Shown here piece after piece: positions 12,060-21,520 of a DNA stretch of 64,000 nucleotides. The stretch comes from Endomychus coccineus (Eukaryota > Arthropoda > Insecta > Coleoptera > Endomychidae). The position numbers and the translations under genes are program-made. The notes under the pieces were generated by a model that did not search any database, had not been told where the DNA came from, and was given only the letters and a program-made list of their open reading frames with translations. The stretch spans positions 35,618,581 to 35,682,580 of the forward strand of contig OY294071.1 of the NCBI GenBank assembly GCA_958510875.1, written 5' to 3'. The first letter of the stretch is position 1; every line of letters begins with the position of its first letter.

Positions 12060-14760
12060 GTTCAAACTCTAAGGATCTCATTCAAGAGAGAGCACACGAT
12101 ATTTGCACACTGGATTACTTCCAGGCTCAATCAATATTTCACTCCATTCATGTGAGCTTTACGAATAATAAAAAGTTTAGTTGCATAATATATAGTCGGA
12201 TCGAAGGTGGTACGTTGATATACCCATAGAACGACACCCTAAATTCACTGGACAATTCACAAAAATGAGTGGAATAGATGACCCTATTTGCACATTGGAT
12301 ACCACATTCGAGTACGTTGAAGTTCATCATTCTCGCTCCTCGTGTGAGTAAACTTCCTGAAGAAATATCCCTTTAATTGCATTTGGATGATTATGATCTT
12401 GATATATAAGTGGAATTGTACCCAACACATGCGATGTACATTCCTCTTCATTGAAATAAGAACTTTTTTAAGCGTAGCTCCCGTTATTGCCTTGCGCATC
12501 CACCATTTAGTTCTTAAAATAAAATCCGAAACCGACATCAATTTAGCGAAAATCTTGAAACTGGTAATATCATTTACGACAGGGTATTACGTGATATTTG
12601 CATACTAGATGACTTCCAAACTCGATCAATATTTCTTTCTATTCATGTTAGCTTTCCGAATAATGATAAAGTGTACTTGCTAAAAATATTGTAGGATGAA
12701 AGTTGATACGTTGATAAGCCCATAGAACGTCAATCTCATTGCAATGGACACTTCACAACAATGAGTGGAATAGATGACCCTATTTGCACATTGGATACCA
12801 GATTCGAGTACGTTGAAGGTTGAATGGACTTAAAACGGAACTAATGATAGACTGTATGACAACATTCTCGCTCCTCATGTGAGCAGTATCCATTTAATTG
12901 CATTTGAATGATTTCGATCTTCATACTTGATAGTGGTATTGTACCTACAGGATTTCATACATATGTCCTACCCTACACATGTGGAGTACAGTCCTTTCCA
13001 TTGAAACGAGAACTTCTTTAAGAGTAGTTTCCGTTCTTGCCTTGCGCTTTCACCATTTAGTTCCTAAACTAAAATCCGAAACGGAGATCAATTCAGCGAA
13101 GATGTTGGAAATCTGGGTATCATTCACGGCAGGTTACTACGCGATATTTGCATACTAGATGACTTCCAAGCTCGATCAATTTTTCTTTCTATTTATGTGA
13201 GCTTTCCGAATAATGATACTAGCTTGGAAGAAGTCGTATGAAAGTTGGTACGTAGATATACCCATAGAACATCACTCTCATTTCAATGAGCACTTCACAA
13301 GAATGAGTGAATAGGTGATCCTATTTCCACATGGAATACCACATTCGAGTACATAATCATTCACGACAGGGTACTCCGCGATATTTGCATAGTGGATGAC
13401 TTTCAAACTCGATCAATATTTCTTTCTATTCATGTTAGCTTTCCGAATAATGAAAAAGTGTACTTGCTTGAAATATAGTCGGATGAAAGTTAATACTTTG
13501 ATATACTCAAAGAACGTAACTTTCATTTCATTGGACACTTCACGAAAATGAGTGGAATAGGTGACCCTATTTCCACATTGAATACCACATTCGAGTACAT
13601 TGAAGTTTGAATGGACTTAAAACGGAACTAACGATAGACTGTATGACACCATTCTCGCTCCTCATGTGAGCAGTATCCCTTTAATTGCATTTGGATGATT
13701 TCGATCTTCATACTTGATAGTGGAATTCAACCTACAGAATTTCATACATATGTCCTATACGTGCGATGTACATTTCTCTTCATTGAAATGAGAACTTCTT
13801 TGAGTAGTTCCCTCTATTGCGTTGCGCATTCACCATTTAGTTTCGAAACTAAAATCCGAAACGGACATCAATACAGCGAATATGTTGAAACTCTGGGGAT
13901 ACCATTTATGACAGGTTACTACGCGATATTTGCCTACTAGATGACTTCCAAGCTCGATCAATATTTCTTTCTATTTATGTGAGCTTTCCGAATAATGAAA
14001 CTTGCTTGAAATGTAGTCGTATGAAAGTGGGTACTTTGATATACCCATAGAACATCACTCTCATTTCAATGAGCACTTCACAAGAATGAGTGAATAGGTG
14101 ACCCTATTTCCACATGGAATACCACATTCGAGTACATTGAAGTTTGAATGGACTTAAAACGTAACTAATGATAGACTGCAAGGCATCATTCTCGCTCCTC
14201 ATGTGAGCAGTATCCCTTTAATTGCGTTTGGATGATTTCGATCTTCATACTTGATAGTGGAATTTTACCTACAGAACTTCATACATATGTCCTATACGTG
14301 CGATGCGATGTACTTTTCTCTCCATTGAAATGAGAACTTCTTTGAGTAGTTCCCTCTATTGCCTGGCGCATTCTCCATTTAGCTCTTAAAATAAAATCCG
14401 AAACGGACAACAATTCCGCGAAAATTTTGAAACTCTGGCGATATCATTTATGAGATGGTATGCGATATTTGCATACTAGATGACTTCCAAGCTCGATTAA
14501 TATTTCTTTCTATTCATGTGAGCTTTCTGAATAATGAAAATGTGTACTTGCTTGAAATGCAGTCGGATGAAAGTTGGTACTTTGATATACCTATAGAACA
14601 TCACTCTCATTCACTGGACACTTCTCAAGAATAAGTGGAACAAAATACCCTATTTCCACATTAGGTACCACAAACGAGTACGTTGCATATCGAATGGACT
14701 TAAAACGGAACTGATGATATGTGACATCATTATCACTTCTTATGTGAGGAAAGGCAGAAA
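12060..14760 (+). repeat. Satellite-like tandem array, ~540-bp unit, about five copies
   Basis: The landmark 'gatgacttccaagctcgatc' and its variants recurs at about 12113, 12609, 13160, 13396, 13940 and 14480. That gives spacings of about 496, 551, 236, 544 and 540 bp. Each full unit also carries 'gctttccgaataatga', 'accacattcgagtac', 'aacggaacta' and 'aaaatccgaaacgg' in the same order. The 13160 unit has lost about 300 bp between 'attcgagtaca' and 'atcattcacgacagg'. Copies differ by many substitutions, so the array is not recent. Short frames inside it are not conserved between copies, so it looks non-coding. Confidence 0.85.
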
Positions 14761-15690
14761 ATAAGAGAAATGTACAACATGAAATATCCAAAATGATTTT
14801 CCCACCAACACACGAATCTACCAATGGGCTCTGCACGAGCCAGTCTGCGTCGAAATAACTAGCCCTCTGTGAATACTCGAACATAGAGCGTAGTTGTAAT
14901 AACCCATTGGAACGATGAGGAATAACAACTGTCGTAGTTATCCTATCTGAGCTATATTTGATGATTTTGTGAATCGATTTGCTCATTCAGACTGTAATCT
15001 GGAAGTCAGCGAGGATGTCCTCATTATACGATCAACTTGCTGAAATAGAGGAAGCGTTGATCAATTTTATGAATCATTAAATTAACAGTTGAATGCATGA
15101 AAACGACAAGTCCTGACCTGGAATCTATGCATTTACTAAATCAGTTGTAGAATGTTTATCCTAAGTCACTAATAAGAGCCATGCATATCAAATACAAGGA
15201 AATCAAATAACAATATAACTTGCCATAATGTACTCCTTACGAGGTTCAGTTAGTAATAATTTACCATGTTATCGATTTATATCCGTGAAGTGTGCTGTCA
15301 CTGCAAATTATAGTCTCTAGTCTATAAACAACTCATTCTGACATAAACTTCAGTCGAATTTGAGGTTGAATCTATTTATTTGGTTCTAATAGAAATTGAA
15401 TATTCAAGATACAAATCTCGGATAGATATTTTTATTCGAATAACACATTAGACGTGCTTGTTCGATCTGTATGCTCTGAAATTACCTTCGAACGTTAGTA
15501 AAGAAAGTAAATCATGTAATGATCAAGTTTCCTCAAGAACAAATCTGATATGCTTGATATTCATAAATTTCTGGAAACTATCACCTGAAATCACATCGGA
15601 AATTGAAAATATCACGTGAAGTGAGGAATACAAACAACTTTATCATTATTTGAATGAATGAGGCCCCCTAATGGCAATACCCAAGGACCT
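14761..15690. other. Unassigned intergenic DNA
   Basis: A minus-strand frame at 14591-14986 (131 codons) overlaps the edge of the satellite array and shows no family motif; I do not call it a gene. Nothing else is supported. Confidence 0.4.
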
Positions 15691-15699
15691 TACAGTCAC

Positions 15700-15965
15700 C
15701 CAGGTAATAAGTTACTCAGAATTTGAAGTCCTTTGTGATCCCCGGTTCCATGATGCCAGACTTGTTCCAAAACCCTACCACCGTAAGAACAGAGCAGCCT
15801 ATTAAGGTTTCTGGCTCCAAGGTATATGCACGAAAGCGGGTCCAGCTGAGCTTTGTTAGAGCCTCGCAGTCCATTAAGATATGAACATCTTCTTCCTAAA
15901 ATTTTGCGATGTATCTGCGTAACCGAGTGGTACACTGGTAAGCTTACCACAGTTTTGAGAACTCC
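15700..15965 (-). pseudogene. I/R1-type LINE C-terminal (zinc-knuckle region) fragment
   Basis: The minus strand reads EDVHILMDCEALTKL and, about 30 residues on, VVGFWNKSGI. This resembles the 'E-x-x-x-H-I-x-x-x-C-P-A-L...F-x-x-x-G(I/L)' end of R1/I-type LINE proteins, where a zinc knuckle follows RNase H. The 119-codon open frame in the same stretch (15696-16055) is in another frame and looks like a shadow. Only the last part of the element is present. Confidence 0.45.
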
Positions 15966-16439
15966 TAATCTAGAGCTTTGTTCAGAATGTAATGTTTTTT
16001 TAAGTACCTTGGGAGGATGAACAACGTATATATTTTTTTCATATCTGTTTCCCAATATTTTTTAAGATGACAGACCCTCACATCCATGTTCAGTGCCCAA
16101 AAAATATAGAGGAACCAAATATCGATATTACTCTAAAATTTGCTAGATAAAACTATAATATGACTGGAATATTCAGTAAGGAAATAAGTTGCTTCGGGTG
16201 AAGAACTGTACACTCTTGAGAGGATATGTTTTTGGAATTCATTAAGGTTTGCGAAGATGACAGAAGGGCGAATGAAGCTAGAACATCTTTGTAGAAAATA
16301 TATGAACCACGTGGTTTTGTCCCCGTTCCGTCACCAAAAGTAAACAATACAAACTCGTTCGTTACCAATTCTGGATCAGTGTCAAAATGATTCAGACATA
16401 AATCATTTCGAATCTTATCATGAAAAACATAATAAGTAA

Positions 16440-16572
16440 TAATAATAATAGTAAAAATTCTTAAGAGCTAAGTATCAGAGATGTAACGGATAATGCTTCA
16501 ATTGATAGACAGAGCTTCACTCATAAATAATAAAAGAGCTCACACAATAAATACACTTATCCACTATCAATA

Positions 16573-16575
<3 letters not shown>
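16440..16575 (-). repeat. Inverted copy of the 19.3-kb flanking repeat
   Basis: Reverse complemented, this segment aligns by eye with 19326-19460: 'gtgtat', 'gagctctttta', 'tttatgag' and 'tctatcaatt' occur in the same order. It sits outside the (TA)39 tract at the 3' end of the minus-strand R4-like copy, while 19326 onward sits outside the 3' end of the plus-strand copy. Confidence 0.65.

Positions 16576-16653
<78 letters not shown>
16576..16653. repeat. (TA)39 microsatellite
   Basis: An uninterrupted TA dinucleotide tract of 78 bp. It is followed by C and an 11-T run, which is the A-tail of the minus-strand R4-like retrotransposon read in reverse. Confidence 0.97.
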
Positions 16654-16654
<1 letters not shown>

Positions 16655-17450
16655 TTTTTTTTTTTACATTCAAACCTGGTCGGGGCTGCTGCGAGCTCCG
16701 ACGACATCGCAGCAGTCGCGCCAGAAAAAACCTAAAAGGCGGTTAACCGAAGCTACTCCTCCCCACCGGTCGGTAAGTAGCTTCAGGTTCCTAAATCGTG
16801 TGCCCTAAGTATTCTAATTAAACCCAGAATGACTGCCTATTTGCATCCGGTCTATCAAGATCTGCGCCGAGTTCCTACAGGCCGGAATGATCTTCAAGTT
16901 TGAACGCAGTGAAGACCGAATTCCGCCCAAAACACCGATGATCAGAACCACTAATACGATCTTGTGGCCTGGGTATAGCGTGCGGAGCTCGAACAGGAGA
17001 TCTTGATATTTTGTCCATTTTTCCTCCTCTTTCAAGACTATGTTCTTCTCTGCCGGAGCGGAGAATTCGATGACATACATAGTCTTGACTAGTTTATCGA
17101 GGAGGACAACGTCAGGCCTATTTGCTTGTATGGACCTGACGGTCGGAAACGGATAATTCCAGAAGATCTGGCATTTTTCGTTTCCAACAACGGACTCAAT
17201 ATCTCCTGGCATGTAAGGCAGCACCGGCTCTTGGTCTATTCCGTACGAGTGCCTTAGATGGTAATACAGCACCCGTAGGGCCGCATTATGGCGATGGGTG
17301 TACGCCGAGGCCGCTTTTGCCGGACATGCCGACAGAAGGTGGAAAAGCGTCTCAGGCGCCTTTCGACAGGCCCTGCAGCTAACATCAGGGACCTGCACAC
17401 CCATCACATTGCTTCGATAGACCAAGGTGTTAATTACGCCATCTTGGCAA

Positions 17451-17454
<4 letters not shown>
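16654..17454 (-). pseudogene. R4/Dong-like non-LTR retrotransposon, 5'-truncated copy (zinc knuckle plus restriction-like endonuclease)
   Basis: The minus-strand frame ending at 16814 (203 codons from its first Met) is the C-terminus of an R2/R4-type LINE protein. It holds the knuckle CRACRKAPETLFHLLSAC (CX2CX8HX4C), then RPDVVLLD, YVIEFSAP and EEEKWTKYQDLLFEL. These are the blocks of the PD-(D/E)XK restriction-like endonuclease that nicks target DNA in R2-group elements. The 3' UTR runs to an A11 tail at 16665-16655. The 5' end stops inside the reading frame at the second (TA)39 tract. No stop interrupts the visible part, so this copy is fairly young. R2, NeSL and other restriction-like-endonuclease clades are alternatives to R4/Dong. 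Confidence 0.8.

Positions 17455-17532
<78 letters not shown>
17455..17532. repeat. (TA)39 microsatellite between two R4-like copies
   Basis: A second uninterrupted 78-bp TA tract, the same length as the one at 16576. It separates the 5' breakpoints of the two opposite-facing R4-like copies. Long YI-repeat frames through it are meaningless. Confidence 0.97.
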
Positions 17533-17535
<3 letters not shown>

Positions 17536-18744
17536 GTCATGAATTGGCCGGTGTGGGGGCATTTATAGTTAAGGCAGCACAAAAAGCTGCGGAAGAACTT
17601 GGTCTCGACTTTCAGATCAGTCGAGAAGGTCAACTAGAGGGCAACCTTGAGTTCCCACCTTCACGCCTGAAAGCCCAGATAAATGCCGCGGAGCAAGATC
17701 TTATGCTCAGGCGGCATGTTGACAAGCCGATACACGGTGTTTTCTATCGAAACATCGAAACGCTCGGCTTGTCAACTAGGCTGAAATTCGGCTACCTAAA
17801 GTCAGCCGGGCTTACATCCGAGACTGAGGGATTTACCGCAGCTTGCCAAGATGGCGTAATTAACACCTTGGTCTATCGCCGCAATGTGATGGGTGTGCAG
17901 GTCCCTGATGTCAGCTGCAGGGCCTGTCGAAAGGCGCCTGAGACGCTTTTCCACCTTATGTCGGCATGTCCGGCAAAAGTGGAAGTTTCCCAAGAAAGCC
18001 TTGGTGGCAGACTCGATCAAATGGTTTAGAGATATTCTATGCGACAGCTTCCATTACTTTAGAGATAACAGATAATATTGACTGAGCAATCACTTGATGA
18101 AGACTCCTCCATTAAATTCACTCTGTTTTGCTTCATACCAAGTGATATTTCATTGAGTTATCAGATTAGATCTTGACATTAGAAGATGTGGAGGAGCTAT
18201 GCACGTTTTCCGGAGATATTGAGTCCATTGTCGGAAACGAAAAATGCCAGATCTAGTGGAATTACTCGTTTCCGACCGTCAGGTCCATACATATCGACGT
18301 TGTCCTAGTCGATAAACTAAGCAAGACTTTGTATGTCATCGAATTCTCTGCTCCGGCAGAGAAGAACATAGTCTTGAAAGAGGAGGAAAAATGGACAAAA
18401 TATCAAGATATCCTTTTCGAACTCCGCACGTTATACCTAAGCCACAAGATCGTATTAGTCGGTCTGATCATCGGTGTTTTGGGTGGAATTCGGTCTTCGC
18501 TAACGTTCGATCTTGAAGATCATTTCGGCCTGTAGGAACTCGGCGCAGATCTTGATAGACCGGATGCAGTCATTCTGGGTTCAATTAGAATACTTAGGGT
18601 CCACGATTTAGGAACTTGAAGCTACTTACCGACCGGTGGGGAGGAGTAGCTTTGGTTAACCGCCTTTTAGGTTTTTCTGGCGCGACTGCTGCGATGTCGT
18701 CGGAGCTCGCAGCAGCCCCGACCAGGTTTAAATGTAAAAAAAAA
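17533..18744 (+). pseudogene. R4/Dong-like non-LTR retrotransposon, 5'-truncated copy with an inserted patch
   Basis: It starts directly at the (TA)39 tract. It encodes RRHVDKPIHGVFYRN, LKSAGLTSETEGF, AACQDGVINT and the knuckle CRACRKAPETLFHLMSAC, the usual order upstream of the endonuclease in R2/R4-type LINEs. At 17981 the sequence leaves the element. A 233-bp foreign segment runs to 18213 and replaces about 100 bp (roughly 34 codons) present in the 16.7-kb copy. The frame then resumes at GDIESIVGNEK with YVIEFSAP and EEEKWTKYQDILFEL. A stop lies after EKCQI, and the RPD of the endonuclease motif is lost by a short deletion. The copy ends in A9 at 18736-18744. Confidence 0.8.
17981..18213 (-). 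repeat. 233-bp patch, inverted duplicate of 20887-21119
   Basis: Reverse complemented, this segment matches 20887-21119 almost base for base ('ggaagtttcc' at one end, 'gcacgttttc' at the other). Part of it encodes RT residues (DRVCHQGFLG) that continue past the end of the 20.9-kb copy but not here. The 20.9-kb locus is therefore the likelier source. Confidence 0.85.
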
Positions 18745-18755
18745 GTATACATATA

Positions 18756-19314
18756 CATAGTACGCTTGGTCATAAGCTCTAAAGTTGACCGTTTTCGAGA
18801 AAAATCAACTTTTATGTTGAAAAACATGGTCAATTCTTACTAAACAAACAAAATTTATTCAAACGTTAGAACAAGTAACAAATCCAAAAAATTTACCATG
18901 TTTTTCAACATAAAAGTTGATTTTTCTCGAAAACGGTCAGCTTTAGACCTGCCTTTTAGGTGTAGAAAACATTGGCGGTTCAAATGGTTGTCTCAAAATC
19001 GTATTTTTTTCCAGTGGCGTAGAAGTTGGAGAGAAAAACACCCACTACCCCTTCAAAATCTTCACCAATTATGACTAAAAAAAAAAATTATCGCACAGAA
19101 CATAGCTCACTATGAGTAGAAAATGTTCGCAAAAGATGTTTTCTGTATGATAAACGGTTCCGGAGATATTTGCAAAAAACAAAATTTTTTCAATTTCAAC
19201 ACCCTGTATTTCAAAAACTAAGCGTCTGTGCATATATGTTAATGGGAACTTTTTTCTCAAAATCAATTTTTCTATCGACTGGTGAAGTTCTGCTACTAAA
19301 ACCTGGGACACCCT
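18756..19314. repeat. Dispersed repeat flanked by an 11-bp direct repeat
   Basis: The segment starts with a long hairpin, has poly-A/T blocks and contains 'acaccctgtat' twice (near 19199 and 19308), a phrase common in insect dispersed repeats. GTATACATATA lies at 18745-18755 and again at 19315-19325, consistent with a target-site duplication, although the sequence is AT-rich. No coding frame is recognised. Confidence 0.5.
18775..18950. repeat. 56-bp inverted repeat (long hairpin)
   Basis: The arms at 18775-18830 and 18895-18950 are reverse complements at 54 of 56 positions, with a 64-nt loop. This is the left part of the repeat at 18756-19314. Transcribed, it would form a long, nearly perfect stem. 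Confidence 0.9.
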
Positions 19315-19325
19315 GTATACATATA

Positions 19326-19610
19326 GTGTATCCACAGTGTGAACTCTTTTATGGTTTATGAGCAAAGCTATGTCTATCAATTAAACTATCATCTGTTATA
19401 CTCCCGATATCAGACTTTACTACTACTTGGTAGCTGAAATGTTACATTAACAGTATTTATAGTGGATAAGGCCGATTATTTCCTCTTTATAGTGTTATAG
19501 TGTATCCACAGGATGGACTCTTTTATGGTTTATAAGCATATTAGAATTTAATACTTCTTGGTAGGTCAAAGGTTCTCAGTACTTTAACATTATTTTGAGT
19601 GAATAAGGGT
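19326..19610 (+). repeat. ~174-bp tandem repeat, about 1.7 copies
   Basis: 'gtgtatccacag' followed by 'actcttttatggttta' occurs at 19326 and again at 19500. 'cttggtag' and 'tggataagg' or 'gaataagg' follow in both copies; the second copy has a deletion. An inverted copy of the first part lies at 16440-16575. Confidence 0.65.
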
Positions 19611-20880
19611 GGTCATTCATAGAGCTTTGCTGAGTTGACAAATCATGGTGTTGGATATCTCGATTCTGCCAATTGAGATTCAAGTCTAATTTTCGAAAAA
19701 AAGTACAGTCTAGAATGAATGCATAAGAGTCTAACAGAGCCTCAATGTTAGTAAACGCCAGATTTCGATTACTTGAACAATGCTATAACCTGTTTTCGGA
19801 GAACTCATGAATAAATTTGAAAATTCATGATGTATTTTCACCCCAAGATAATATAGAATTACTCTAACGGTTATGAAATCACATCGTTATATTCAAACTC
19901 ATCCCTCTAGGATAACAAATTATCAAATACAAAACGGCAAACAATCTACCTATTTAGCACCGATTCAGGAAATGAATGCAGTGTTGAGTGTGCCCTGTAA
20001 TTGAAGTGGTTCAAATTGTGAGGTTACCAAAGCAAAAGTGAAATATTTCGGCTAATTCAAATGACACGCTAGCCACTTGTCATTCACAGATTTGAATCAT
20101 ACTTGTTTATCGAGATAAACGTATCCATAATGATATGATAATATTCATATTGAATGACAAATTGTGAATTAAACGATATTTCAGACCAGAATAACAATAA
20201 ATTGCCAATTGTTTCAACATGCAGTGCATCTTCCAGGAACTATCAACTGAATACCACAGAGATGAAATCCCTGAAACAGTATGATGAAGGCACTCATTTG
20301 CAATTCGAGTAGATTAGAAGATTACTGTGATTGAAATGAGTTCCTACAAAACATGTATATGAAAAGATGTATAATAATTTAATTACTTGGGTTAGTTATT
20401 ATTATGTTCTAAAGAATGTTTAGCTGAATTTGTTTCTGTTCTCTAAAACCTCTCACATATTCTTGTGACTCTGAACTAAAATCGCGTTCTATCAGTTATA
20501 TGTCAATTGGAATATAATAGTTCGCAATAGGTGTAAAAACGAGAATTTAGCTCCGAATCATTTGAATATTCCATAGCCAACTAACATACATGTTCAAATA
20601 CTATGCTTTCTGAGATTGTTGATATGCCGCCATTTATAGCCTTAATCAGAGATTTAGCTCGAAGCACTGCATAATAGAAGTAAGGGCTGCTACTTGCATA
20701 TTGATATAAAATTGTCAGCATTTTCGTAATTCATGGAAATAACATGACTAAGTTTACCGCAACTTTGATGTATGAATACTTTGCGTCAACTTTAAAGTCT
20801 CGACGACAACAATTTCTACAGAAGATATCTGTTTACGCTAGGTCCTTCTAAATTTAGAATACTCTTGCTACAGGAACTGG
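19611..20880. other. Unassigned intergenic DNA
   Basis: No open frame over 60 codons and no recognised repeat. Confidence 0.4.
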
Positions 20881-20886
20881 GGCTTT

Positions 20887-21520
20887 CCGGAAAACGTGCA
20901 TAGCTCCTCCACATCTTCTAATGTCAAGATCTAATCTGATAACACAATGAAATATCACTTGGTATGAAGCAAAACAGAGTGAATTTAATGAAGGAATCTT
21001 CATCAAGTGATTGCTCAGTCAATATTATCTGTGATCTCTAAAGTAATGGAAGCTGTCGCATCGAATATCTCCAAACCATTTGATCGAGTCTGCCACCAAG
21101 GCTTTCTTGGGAAACTTCCGTCATATCCCAACTTTGTGGTTTACTAGCTAGTTTTCTATTGGATAAGTGTGGTGGTTTCACGGAGTCTTCTCCAAAACAG
21201 TGGCTATCATAGGAATCAATCTTGCATCAAACTTATTTCTGGTCCATATCAAGAATCTATTGGTAGTGATCTCCTTTATTGTCCACAGCTTTGCTCTTAG
21301 ACTATATTCTGGAGAGAGCCATGCAATAAGAATTCATTGACGTCTCTACAACCTCGTAGCGACATCTCCCTTTCTGTAGACTTTCTTTGGTTTTTGCTCA
21401 TTGGAAATCTCCCCTGGTATTACACTACGAACGATTCCAGCTGAACAGACCAGACGAGCTCCCCTTCATTGCCACGCTTGTGAAAATCTTTGGCTGGTCA
21501 CGTCGTCTCACTCGTCTAAT
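20887..21520 (+). pseudogene. Jockey-like LINE fragment (RT to C-terminus)
   Basis: The plus strand reads KPFDRVCHQGFLGKLPSYP (about 21070-21130), matching the RT block 'AFDRVWHKGLL.KLPSYG' of Jockey-like LINEs. Degenerate frames follow, and near 21320-21480 come pieces resembling the C-terminal 'LE(I/T)SS.I.PR...RRA' block. Frameshifts are frequent. The first 233 bp are duplicated in inverted form inside the R4-like copy at 18.0 kb. Confidence 0.6.

Noticed and set aside
14591..14986. 131-codon minus-strand frame as a host gene
   Set aside because: No recognisable domain; it starts outside and runs into the degenerate satellite unit, so it is probably chance.
15696..16055. 119-codon minus-strand frame as a protein
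   Set aside because: The recognisable LINE residues in this stretch are in another minus frame, so this frame is a shadow.
16493..17633. Open frames containing long YIYIYI runs
   Set aside because: They are translations of (TA)39 microsatellites joined to retrotransposon ends, not proteins.
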